Assembly (NCBI GenBank): GCA_016712885.1
Contig: JADJQF010000002.1
Span: 744,001 to 808,000, forward strand
Source of the DNA: Candidatus Flexicrinis proximus
GTDB taxonomy: Bacteria; Chloroflexota; Anaerolineae; Aggregatilineales; Phototrophicaceae
Length of the DNA stretch: 64,000 nucleotides
Direction of reading: 5' to 3'
Shown: piece after piece, positions 51,933-59,377 of the stretch
Layout of the letters: every line of letters begins with the position of its first letter
Numbering within the stretch: position 1 is the first letter of the stretch
Program-made: the position numbers and the translations under genes
The notes under the pieces: model-generated
Database searches by the model: none
Told to the model about the DNA's origin: nothing
The model's input: the letters and a program-made list of their open reading frames with translations, nothing else

Positions 51933-53369
51933 TTAGGGTTTTGAACGCAGGTATTCTCGGGTGGACGCCAGCGCGCTCTCCCGGTCGGTGATCTCGCCGG
52001 TCACCTGCCCTTCCCGCACCAGGTCGAGCAGTTCGCGTATCACCGGCCCGGGTTTCAGACTGAGCGCCGCCATGAGCTGCGTGCCGTCGATCACCGGGGG
52101 CGGGGCCACAATCTCGTCGTGGCGCATATAGAACGCGTCAAGCAGCGTCCGCGCGCGTTCCAGCACTCTCACCCAGCGCTTGTGCTGCAGGTTCATCCCG
52201 GCCTGTGTCAGATACTGCGCCAGCCCCAGCAGGACCACGTCGACCCCGGCCACATCCAGCACATGCCAGAAGCGGTGCTGGGCCAGCGCGTTGAGCGGGT
52301 CGTCGGCGCTGATGATCGACAGGTCGGCTCTCAGGACCGCCAGCAGCCGCACGCGTTCCGCGTTGCTCAGCCGCAGATGCGCCACGAGCCGGTCTGCGTA
52401 ATCAGTGACGTTCACCATCCCGCCCGCATCTTTGACCGCCAGCACCAGCGCCATCAACTGCAGGATCGCGCGATGCGGTCGGTCCGTCGGCCAGATCAAC
52501 CCGATATGACTCTGCAGGCGTGGCCGGAATTTATCCATGGCGACCACCATCGCGCCCAGCCCAAACGCCGAAGCCGTGTTATCCGTGCGCCCTGGGCTGA
52601 TCACCGTCAGGATGCTGGAAACATGCTCGACCGTCCGCACCGCCGACAGCAAATCGTCTTCCGGCAGCGCCGCGACCTCCGGCAGGATCGGCTGCAGCAG
52701 CCCCAGCGAGATCATCACCCGCAGCGCGGCATGCGGCCGTTGTGTCGCCAGGATCTTCACCAGTTCGTCGCGCACGCGTTCCGGCGAAGTCTCGTATAAC
52801 CGCCCCGCGTTGGCTCGAATGTCGTGCATCGTCATCTTCTCGATGTGCGCACGCATCTGAACGCTTTGCCGCACAGCCCGCAGGGCGCGGATCGGATCAT
52901 GTGCGATTGCATGATCGGTGCAGCGGCGGATCAGTTTATGCTTGAGGTCAGTCTCGCCGTCCAGCGGGTCGATCAGCAGCTCCGGCGCGCGCAAGTCGAC
53001 CGCCATCGCGTTAAACGTGAAGTCACGTTCTGTCAGGTCGGTCAGCAGATCCGATGCGCGGTAGGCCGCGACATCCAGCGACAGCCGTCCTGCCGGTGTG
53101 TCTGCCAGCACCCGCGCGACATCCCGTTCGGCGTCCATCACATACACATCGCCCTTGAGCAGATTGGCGATCCTGCGCGCCAGCGCCGCGGCACCCACAG
53201 GGGTGACGAGGTCGCAGTCATGCAGAGGTAGGCCAAAGTAGGCGTCCCGCACCGCGCCGCCGACAATATAGATCGGCTGGTCACTGTCTGTCAGTTGCTC
53301 GGCAAGCTCGAGGATCGTGTCTGGCCAGATGAGTGGGCGTATCGGGACACGCGGGATCATGCTGTTCAT
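51933..53369 (-). CDS. cca: CCA-adding enzyme / poly(A) polymerase-type nucleotidyltransferase
   Basis: 478 residues, class II nucleotidyltransferase. YIVGGAVRDAYFGLPLHDCD holds the G-G-x-V-R-D motif and metal-binding aspartates; RDFTFNAMAVDLR and DPLDGETDLKHKLIR form the RRD-like and neck motifs; DPIRALRAVR is the nucleotide-recognition region. It adds CCA to tRNA 3' ends, fitting the absence of CCA in the tRNA-Cys gene of this window. The start overlaps the hpt stop by 4 bases. Confidence 0.9.
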   Translation of the reverse strand: MNSMIPRVPIRPLIWPDTILELAEQLTDSDQPIYIVGGAVRDAYFGLPLHDCDLVTPVGAAALARRIANLLKGDVYVMDAERDVARVLADTPAGRLSLDVAAYRASDLLTDLTERDFTFNAMAVDLRAPELLIDPLDGETDLKHKLIRRCTDHAIAHDPIRALRAVRQSVQMRAHIEKMTMHDIRANAGRLYETSPERVRDELVKILATQRPHAALRVMISLGLLQPILPEVAALPEDDLLSAVRTVEHVSSILTVISPGRTDNTASAFGLGAMVVAMDKFRPRLQSHIGLIWPTDRPHRAILQLMALVLAVKDAGGMVNVTDYADRLVAHLRLSNAERVRLLAVLRADLSIISADDPLNALAQHRFWHVLDVAGVDVVLLGLAQYLTQAGMNLQHKRWVRVLERARTLLDAFYMRHDEIVAPPPVIDGTQLMAALSLKPGPVIRELLDLVREGQVTGEITDRESALASTREYLRSKP

Positions 53370-53932
53370 TCGGGTTCGTGCGGCAGTTTGTCCAGGTCCA
53401 CGACGCCGATAAAGGGCAGGTTCCGGAACTTCTCGTCCAGGTCCAGCCCGTATCCAAACACGAATTTGTCTTCGATCGCGAATCCGACGTAATCGACCTT
53501 CATCTCCACCTTACGCCGCGCGTGTTTGTCCAGCAGCGTACAGATCCGCACGTCCTGCGGGTTGCGCGTCTGCAGTACTTCGACCACTTTGCTCAGCGTA
53601 TATCCGCTGTCGATGATGTCTTCGACAATCAGCACGCGCTTTCCGGCAACCCCCAGCGACAGGTCCATCTCGAAACGCACCATGCCGCCTGACTCGCGTT
53701 TGCCCTTGCCATAACTGCTGACCGCCATGAAGTCCATCTCGTGCGCAACATGGATATGCCGCGCCAGGTCGGTCAGGAACATCACGCCGCCCTTAAGGAT
53801 GCAGACGAGTATCAGATTATCGTCGTCTGCGTAGTCCTCGGTGATCTGCGCGCCGAGTTCCTGAACTCTCTCTTGAAGTGCAACCTCGTCGATCAGGACT
53901 TCTTTAAGCAACAGCTTATACGCGTCTTTCAT
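53366..53932 (-). CDS. hpt: Hypoxanthine phosphoribosyltransferase
   Basis: 188 residues. It salvages hypoxanthine or guanine to IMP/GMP with PRPP. The PRPP-binding motif is VLIVEDIIDSGYTL; LVCILKGGVMFLTDLARHIH is the beta-hairpin preceding it, and VDYVGFAIEDKFVFGYGLD the nucleobase pocket. It is the first gene of a two-gene unit with cca. A TATACT on the minus strand about 35 bases upstream may be its -10 box. Confidence 0.95.
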   Translation of the reverse strand: MKDAYKLLLKEVLIDEVALQERVQELGAQITEDYADDDNLILVCILKGGVMFLTDLARHIHVAHEMDFMAVSSYGKGKRESGGMVRFEMDLSLGVAGKRVLIVEDIIDSGYTLSKVVEVLQTRNPQDVRICTLLDKHARRKVEMKVDYVGFAIEDKFVFGYGLDLDEKFRNLPFIGVVDLDKLPHEPE

Positions 53933-54038
53933 CGGTTACTCTCATTGGTGACGAAAACAAGGATAGTATAAAGGGGTGAACGATGAGTAGCGAGTGCCGG
54001 AAAACGTGCCAGACGCTTTCGCACGCAGGAAATGGTCG

Positions 54039-55148
54039 ATGAAACGGTTTGTCTTTTTTGTAGGCGCGGTCGCGATGATCGCCGTGCTTCATATCCTTCC
54101 GCTGGCTGCACAGGACGCGCAGCTCCTGCTTCAGCACGCGGCTGTTGTCACCTGGGCCGGCTGGTCACCGGACGAATCGCTGATCCTGACCACTTCGGAA
54201 GATTCGAGCGCGCGGGTCTGGGATGCCGGGACCGGCGAACTGGCCCGCATTTATCATCACACGGCGCCTGTGCGCGGGGGGATTTGGAACGCGGACGGGA
54301 CGCGCTTCATGACCTGGTCTGAAGATGGCGCCGTCTCGCTTTGGCTGGTCGATATGGACGAGCCGCTGCTGACGATCCTGCAGCCGGTAACCGCCAGAGG
54401 CGCGCGCTGGTCGGCTGAGGAAGACCGCATCCTGACCTGGGGCGGCGGCGCTGAAGCGATAGTCTGGTCCGCCGCGGGCGAGCGTCTGCTCCGGCTCGCC
54501 CACTCCGCCGATGTCGGTTACGCGGACTGGAGTCTGCAAGACGCGCACATCCTGACCTTCAGTATCGATGGCGCCGCCTATGTCTGGGATGCCGCGACCG
54601 GCGAACAACTTCAGGCCTACGATTTTGGCGGCAGCGTGCTCGGCGCCGCCTGGTCGCGCGATGAGAACCGGCTCATGACCTGGTCGATGGGACGCGGCGT
54701 ACAGCTCTGGCAGCCGCCGCGCCAGTCGCCGCTCGTCACCTTGCCTCACCGCACTTTTGTGGAAGGCGCGGCTTTCAGCGCGGACGAATCCCGTATCCTC
54801 TCCTGGTCGGCCGATGATACCGTCAAGCTCTGGGATGCGAACACCGGCGAATCCCTGATCTCTCTGTCCCATATCGACTGGGTTGAGGGTGCCGCCTTCA
54901 ATGCCGACGAGTCCCGTATCGTCTCCTGGGCCTACGATAGCGTCTTTCTCTGGCAGGCCGACGGTGCCAAGCTGGCCGAGTTCCGCCACGACCTGCTCGT
55001 CACCGGTGCCGCCTGGAACCGCAGCGAATCGCAGATTTTGAGCTGGAGTTGGGACGGTACGGCGCGCGTCTGGGATTCGCTGAACCTGTCACCCATCATC
55101 GTGCCAACGCCAAAGCCGCAGCAGGGCCAGGGTCCGGGCGATGTCTAG
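54039..55148 (+). CDS. Exported WD40 repeat protein
   Basis: 369 residues. Signal peptide FVFFVGAVAMIAVLHILPLA ends near an A-A-Q cleavage site. About seven WD40 blades of ~42 residues follow, for example AAVVTWAGWSPDESLILTTS, SSARVWDAGTGELARIYHHT, NADESRIVSWAYDSVFLWQA. The propeller would be outside the cytoplasmic membrane. No additional domain. Ribosome site AGGAAATGG; an in-frame start 45 bases upstream is less likely. Function unknown; likely protein interaction. Confidence 0.85.
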   Translation: MKRFVFFVGAVAMIAVLHILPLAAQDAQLLLQHAAVVTWAGWSPDESLILTTSEDSSARVWDAGTGELARIYHHTAPVRGGIWNADGTRFMTWSEDGAVSLWLVDMDEPLLTILQPVTARGARWSAEEDRILTWGGGAEAIVWSAAGERLLRLAHSADVGYADWSLQDAHILTFSIDGAAYVWDAATGEQLQAYDFGGSVLGAAWSRDENRLMTWSMGRGVQLWQPPRQSPLVTLPHRTFVEGAAFSADESRILSWSADDTVKLWDANTGESLISLSHIDWVEGAAFNADESRIVSWAYDSVFLWQADGAKLAEFRHDLLVTGAAWNRSESQILSWSWDGTARVWDSLNLSPIIVPTPKPQQGQGPGDV

Positions 55149-55157
55149 CGGCTCATG

Positions 55158-55327
55158 TTCTTGGTTGTGGCAGCGCTGCCTCCAAACCTCCTCTGGTTTG
55201 GACCTCTGGTACACCTCATCTGCGATTTTGACCGGATTCACTGGTCAAAATCGCCAGCGTGAGAGGTGTAAGAGTGCAAACACCGCCACCGGGGCTTGGG
55301 GTGGAACCTCAACCAAAACGCACTTCT
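55158..55327 (-). repeat. Dispersed structured element, copy 6 (inverted)
   Basis: On the minus strand: GAGGTTCCACCCC, TTTGCACTCTTACACCTC, central stem GCGATTTTGACC with GGTCAAAATCGC (perfect 12 bp, 9-base loop), a diverged second hairpin, then GGTTTGGAGGCAGCGCTGCC. Its right end is 10 bases after the WD40 stop; its left end is 5 bases from the stop of the converging gene. Confidence 0.85.
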
Positions 55328-55331
55328 GTCT

Positions 55332-57176
55332 CTACAGCTTGACCTCGACACCCACCCCGGATTCTCCGAGCGCGTCATTCAGCGCTTCCCATTGATCGGG
55401 ACGCACCACCACATCCAGCTTCCCCAGACGCGCGCCGAGGTAGCGCCGCAGGTTCGGGTCTTTATAGATCGCGTCCAGCGTTTCCTCGGAATTTGTCCGC
55501 AGCACAATCAGGTTCTCAAGCACCACTGTCGCCTGCGCCCCGCCCCGCCACTGGTGCAGCAGGTTGGCGACGAATGCGGGGATCTGCTCATCGCCGATCA
55601 ATCGCTGGATATACGTACCGATCTGATCGGTATTAATGCCCTGCTGCGCGCCCCGTTCGATGCCCTTGGCGTCCAGCCGGTAGATATACGGGTCGGTCGC
55701 GCTGGCCGGCGCGACCCACGACGTAAACCGCGCCACCTGGAAACGGTCGAACCGTGAGTAAGACCGGCCGATACGCAGCGTGCCGTCGGGGTCTAGTGTT
55801 GGCGGATCATCGGGATCCGGCCGCGAGGGGAACGCCTGCCTTGAGATGAAAGCTCGGCCGTAAGCGTTAAACTGAATCGACGCATCGCCTTTGGTCAGCA
55901 GGCCCAGCCAGTACATCGGCTGCAGCAGCACGAACTCGATCAGCGCGCCCTCTACCGCGTGCCAGCTCTCAAACCCGCTCACATAGTCTCCGCTTTCGCC
56001 GCGGACATACCACGACTCGAAGTCGGTACGCTGGAATTCCGGCGCGCTGTTATACACAACGTCGATGAACTCTTCGACCGACCACGCGCCATCCAGCGGG
56101 GCGATGTCATGAATCAAATCGAGCAGGGCGCTTCGTGCGTCCTTAACATCATACGACCAGCCCTCCTGCTCCACCGTCAGCCCCGGCACATGCACCAGGT
56201 CGATATACAGGTCGGACGTGCGCCACGTCTCGGCTAGCATCTGGATTTGCGCGGCGCGGTTCGCTTCCAGCCAGCGCCGTGATTCGGCGCGTTTGGTATA
56301 GACCTTGCCTCCCTGAATCTCGATCAGCCCGGCGCTCAACCCCAGCAGGAGCATAAAGTCCAGCCGTGCGCCATCCTTGACAATCAGGTGCGCCGAGATC
56401 ACGCGCCGGGTAGTTTCGTCCAGCCTCAGGTCGTCGCTGACGCTGGCCGAGAGCACCTGAAAGAACGCCAGGATCGTCGTCAGGTCATCAACCAGGCTCG
56501 TATCCGCCGGTCGGGCGTTTTCGATCTTCGACAGCCGTTGTGGCCGCTGCACGGGCGACTCGGGTACAGGGGCAGGCGCCGGCGGCTTGGCTGAGTTTGG
56601 CGCGTCGGCACTCGCAGGGTGCGAGGCCGCCGGTTTTGCCTCAGTCCGCATCGGGGAACTGGCGGCAGGCACGCCGCCGTCCTCTGCGTCTTCCTCTTCC
56701 TCGTCGAATTCCTCTTCGTCAACCGGATCGAGGTTTTCATAACTCGTCTTCTGAAACGGCAGCACTTCCACCAGGTCGTCTGGAATATAAACGATTTGCC
56801 CCAGGCCGCTTGTGAGTTGTTCTGTGCCAAGCGCGATGAATCCCGCGTAGTACAGCGCCTCGGCAATCCCGGTCGGCTTCTCGTGCGGCTTGTCGCGCTC
56901 GATCATCCCCGGCCCCATCTTGCGGATGTCCTTATACATGGCGCTAAACATCGTTGCCGGCAGTTTATCGCGTGAGCCGTGCAGTGTCCGCAGGGCATCG
57001 CGCTGCTTGTCTTCCAGCGATGCATAAACCGACTCGGCCCGGGAAGGATCGGCCATCAACCGTGCAATGGCGGCCGGGTCGTCGGCTTTGCGCTTATCCA
57101 GTTTCAGGCCCCACCGCTTGATGATAATCGGTAGGAGCTCAGGATGATCCTTTAGCCAGGTTTCGAGTCGTCGCAT
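55332..57176 (-). CDS. Helicase-associated (Helicase_C_3/XPB-type) domain protein
   Basis: 614 residues. The C-terminal region (about 300-600) resembles the Helicase_C_3 domain of XPB/Ssl2-like helicases: LTVEQEGWSYDVKDARSALL, NAYGRAFISRQAF, GINTDQIGTYIQRLIGDE, AIYKDPNLRRYLGARLGK. No Walker motifs or DEAD/H box are present, so it cannot be a helicase by itself. An acidic linker (DPVDEEEFDEEEEDAEDGG) and a Pro/Ala-rich stretch separate it from an N-terminal helical region. It may partner with a separate motor protein; none is in the window. The start has only a weak ribosome site. Confidence 0.7.
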   Translation of the reverse strand: MRRLETWLKDHPELLPIIIKRWGLKLDKRKADDPAAIARLMADPSRAESVYASLEDKQRDALRTLHGSRDKLPATMFSAMYKDIRKMGPGMIERDKPHEKPTGIAEALYYAGFIALGTEQLTSGLGQIVYIPDDLVEVLPFQKTSYENLDPVDEEEFDEEEEDAEDGGVPAASSPMRTEAKPAASHPASADAPNSAKPPAPAPVPESPVQRPQRLSKIENARPADTSLVDDLTTILAFFQVLSASVSDDLRLDETTRRVISAHLIVKDGARLDFMLLLGLSAGLIEIQGGKVYTKRAESRRWLEANRAAQIQMLAETWRTSDLYIDLVHVPGLTVEQEGWSYDVKDARSALLDLIHDIAPLDGAWSVEEFIDVVYNSAPEFQRTDFESWYVRGESGDYVSGFESWHAVEGALIEFVLLQPMYWLGLLTKGDASIQFNAYGRAFISRQAFPSRPDPDDPPTLDPDGTLRIGRSYSRFDRFQVARFTSWVAPASATDPYIYRLDAKGIERGAQQGINTDQIGTYIQRLIGDEQIPAFVANLLHQWRGGAQATVVLENLIVLRTNSEETLDAIYKDPNLRRYLGARLGKLDVVVRPDQWEALNDALGESGVGVEVKL

Positions 57177-57283
57177 AGTCTGTCTGCTAGTGAAGATGCG
57201 AAAATTTGTTCCGCTTAATTGTACTCGATGCGGCCCCACTCTGCTTGTCGAGTCGCCGCGCCGCGATCCCGCCCGGAATCAAA

Positions 57284-57312
57284 CGGTAGGTAAGGGTTTC
57301 CCTCACCTACCG
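57284..57312 (-). terminator. Intrinsic terminator of the ABC exporter transcript
   Basis: CGGTAGGTGAGGG pairs with CCCTTACCTACCG (12 of 13) around a 3-base loop; on the minus strand TTTGATTCC follows. Element copy 7 lies between it and the exporter stop, so that element would be part of the exporter mRNA's 3' end. Confidence 0.65.
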
Positions 57313-57336
57313 CTTGGGCTTGAACCGTTCCGTTGT

Positions 57337-57515
57337 TAGAGCATATTATCAACTTTCGATGGAGTTCTATCCCCACCTCGACAGGCGTTTGCACTCCGGC
57401 ACCTCCCACAGTGTTTTGTGGCGCTCACGCCACAAAAACACTAATGAGGGGTCGAGGGGCGCAAGTCCCTCGCAGAGGTGTGGAGGCAGAGCCTCCACAA
57501 ACTAGAGTGCATAAC
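57337..57515 (+). repeat. Dispersed structured element, copy 7
   Basis: Left end GCATATTATCAACTTTCGAT, GGAGTTCTATCCCC, GGCGTTTGCACTCC, central stem AGTGTTTTGTGGCG - CTCA - CGCCACAAAAACACT (one bulge), GAGGGGCGCAAGTCCCTC hairpin, GTGGAGGC-AGA-GCCTCCAC, right end AGAGTGCATAAC. The right end is 6 bases from the stop of the minus-strand exporter gene. Confidence 0.88.
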
Positions 57516-57520
57516 TGCCC

Positions 57521-59377
57521 CTAAGCCGTCGCTTTTTCCAGTTCGTCCTCGATATCGCGCGCGCCCGACTTGATTTTGAAGACCTCATCATAGCTGCGTT
57601 CCAGCTCCTGCCGGAACTGTTGGGTATACAGGTTGTAGTAGTACCCCTTGCGCCGCAGCAGTTCGGCGTGGCTGCCCATTTCCGTGATCTTGCCGTCCGC
57701 GATCACCACGATCTTGTCGGCGCGCTTGATCGTGCTCAGGCGGTGCGCGATGACGAAGCTCGTGCGCCCCTTCATGACGTGGTCCATGCCCTGCTGGATC
57801 AGCGCCTCGGTCAGCGTGTCGACCGAACTGGTCGCTTCATCCATGATGAAGATCTCGGGGTCGGCCAGCACCGCACGCGCCAGGCTCAAGAGCTGCTTCT
57901 GCCCGACCGACAGCAGGATACCGCCCTCGCCCACCTCTTCCTCATAGCCCTTTTCGAGCGTCGAGATAAAGGCGTGCGCGCCGGCGATCTTCGCGGCTTC
58001 TTCGACTTCCGCATCGGTCGCGTTCAGCCGGCCGTAGCGTATGTTGTCGCGGATCGTGCCGCTGAACAGGTGCGGCGTCTGCAGCACCATGCCGATGCGG
58101 CTGTGGATGCCGTGCAGCGTGAAATCTGTATAGTCCGTGCCGCCGATCCTGATCTGCCCGCTGCACGGTTCATAGAACCGGCACAACAGGTTGACGATCG
58201 TCGACTTGCCGCCGCCCGTCGCCCCGACCAGCGCCACCGTCTCACCCTGCTTGATCTTCAGGCTGAAGTCCTTCAGCACCGGCTTGGCCGGATCGTAGTA
58301 GAAGTCGACATGGTCGAATTCGATCTCGCCGATCAGCGTGCCGGGATCGGCCGCTGTGGGCTTATCGACCACCTCGGGTTCGGCATCCAGCAGCGAGAAC
58401 ATCCGCTCCGCGCTCGCAATTGCATGCTGCAGGTCGGCATAAACCCGCGCAATATCCTGAACCGGCCACATCATGAACGTGATGTACGCCACGAACGCCT
58501 GGATACCGCCGATAGTCAGCAGACCCGTACTCACCTGCCAGCCGCCGTACCACGCAACTGCGCCGACTGCGACCGCGCTGATGATCTGCACCGTCGGCAG
58601 GAACAGCGCCGACAGGAACGCGGCACGGTAAGCCGAGCGGTGGTAGCTGTGCGTCAGGTTGCTGAATTCCGAGAGGTTCTTGTTCTCGCGGCGCATCGAC
58701 TTGATGACCCGCACGCCGGTGATGCTCTCGTTGTACTCGCCGGAAATCATCGAGTTCAGCTTACGCACATCACGGTACTCGACCAGGATGCGCTGCTTGA
58801 ACCACACCGCAATGTAGATGATCACAGGCATAATCGTCGCCACGATCAGCGCCAGCTGCCAGCTGATGGTCGCCATGAAAATCAGCGACATCGTGATATT
58901 TGTGATCGCCCACGTCACGTCCAGGAAACCCCACGTCAGCACGTTCGAAACGCGCTCCGGGTCGCTCGTCAGGCGCGACATGATCCAGCCGACTGGCTTG
59001 CGGTCGTAGTAGCTGAACGACAGCCGCTGCAGGTGCTCGAACATCCGCTTGCGCAGGTCATACTGCACGCGGTGGCCCAGGATGCCGCACACGTAGATGA
59101 ACGTGAAGACCATCCCGGCGAAAAAGAACATCAGCCCGACATACTGCGCGACCAGTCCCAGCAGGATGTCCGGATTGTTTGCGATGATACCGTCGTCCAC
59201 AATCTGCATCGTCAGCCGCGTAAAGTACGACTCCAGCAGGCTGACGCCGAAGCTGCACGCCAGGAACACGGCCACCGCTCGTCTGTATGGTTTTAGCTGC
59301 CCGAGCAAACGGCGGATCGTGCTGCCGTTTAGCTGGGAGCTGAACTCCTCTTCCTCAAAGCGCTCGCCGTCGCTCAT
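57521..59377 (-). CDS. ABC exporter subunit (ATPase-permease fusion), signature-variant half
   Basis: 618 residues: six-helix membrane domain (about 30-330) then an NBD with Walker A GATGGGKSTIVNLL, Q-loop LQTPHLFSGTIRDNIRYG, signature LSVGQKQLLSLAR (Val in place of Gly) and Walker B IFIMDEATSSVDTLTE with the catalytic Glu intact. In heterodimeric exporters the variant signature belongs to the degenerate site. It overlaps the partner gene by 4 bases. Substrate unknown; such pairs export drugs, lipids or peptides. Confidence 0.93.
   Translation of the reverse strand: MSDGERFEEEEFSSQLNGSTIRRLLGQLKPYRRAVAVFLACSFGVSLLESYFTRLTMQIVDDGIIANNPDILLGLVAQYVGLMFFFAGMVFTFIYVCGILGHRVQYDLRKRMFEHLQRLSFSYYDRKPVGWIMSRLTSDPERVSNVLTWGFLDVTWAITNITMSLIFMATISWQLALIVATIMPVIIYIAVWFKQRILVEYRDVRKLNSMISGEYNESITGVRVIKSMRRENKNLSEFSNLTHSYHRSAYRAAFLSALFLPTVQIISAVAVGAVAWYGGWQVSTGLLTIGGIQAFVAYITFMMWPVQDIARVYADLQHAIASAERMFSLLDAEPEVVDKPTAADPGTLIGEIEFDHVDFYYDPAKPVLKDFSLKIKQGETVALVGATGGGKSTIVNLLCRFYEPCSGQIRIGGTDYTDFTLHGIHSRIGMVLQTPHLFSGTIRDNIRYGRLNATDAEVEEAAKIAGAHAFISTLEKGYEEEVGEGGILLSVGQKQLLSLARAVLADPEIFIMDEATSSVDTLTEALIQQGMDHVMKGRTSFVIAHRLSTIKRADKIVVIADGKITEMGSHAELLRRKGYYYNLYTQQFRQELERSYDEVFKIKSGARDIEDELEKATA

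Noticed and set aside
7034..57515. Dispersed elements as small protein-coding genes
   Set aside because: Short frames cross several copies (for example near 19300 and 57330), but the frames differ between copies and follow hairpins rather than any conserved protein.
57620..59296. 558-codon open frame on the plus strand
   Set aside because: Entirely antisense to an ABC exporter gene; Arg/His/Asp-rich shadow without motifs.
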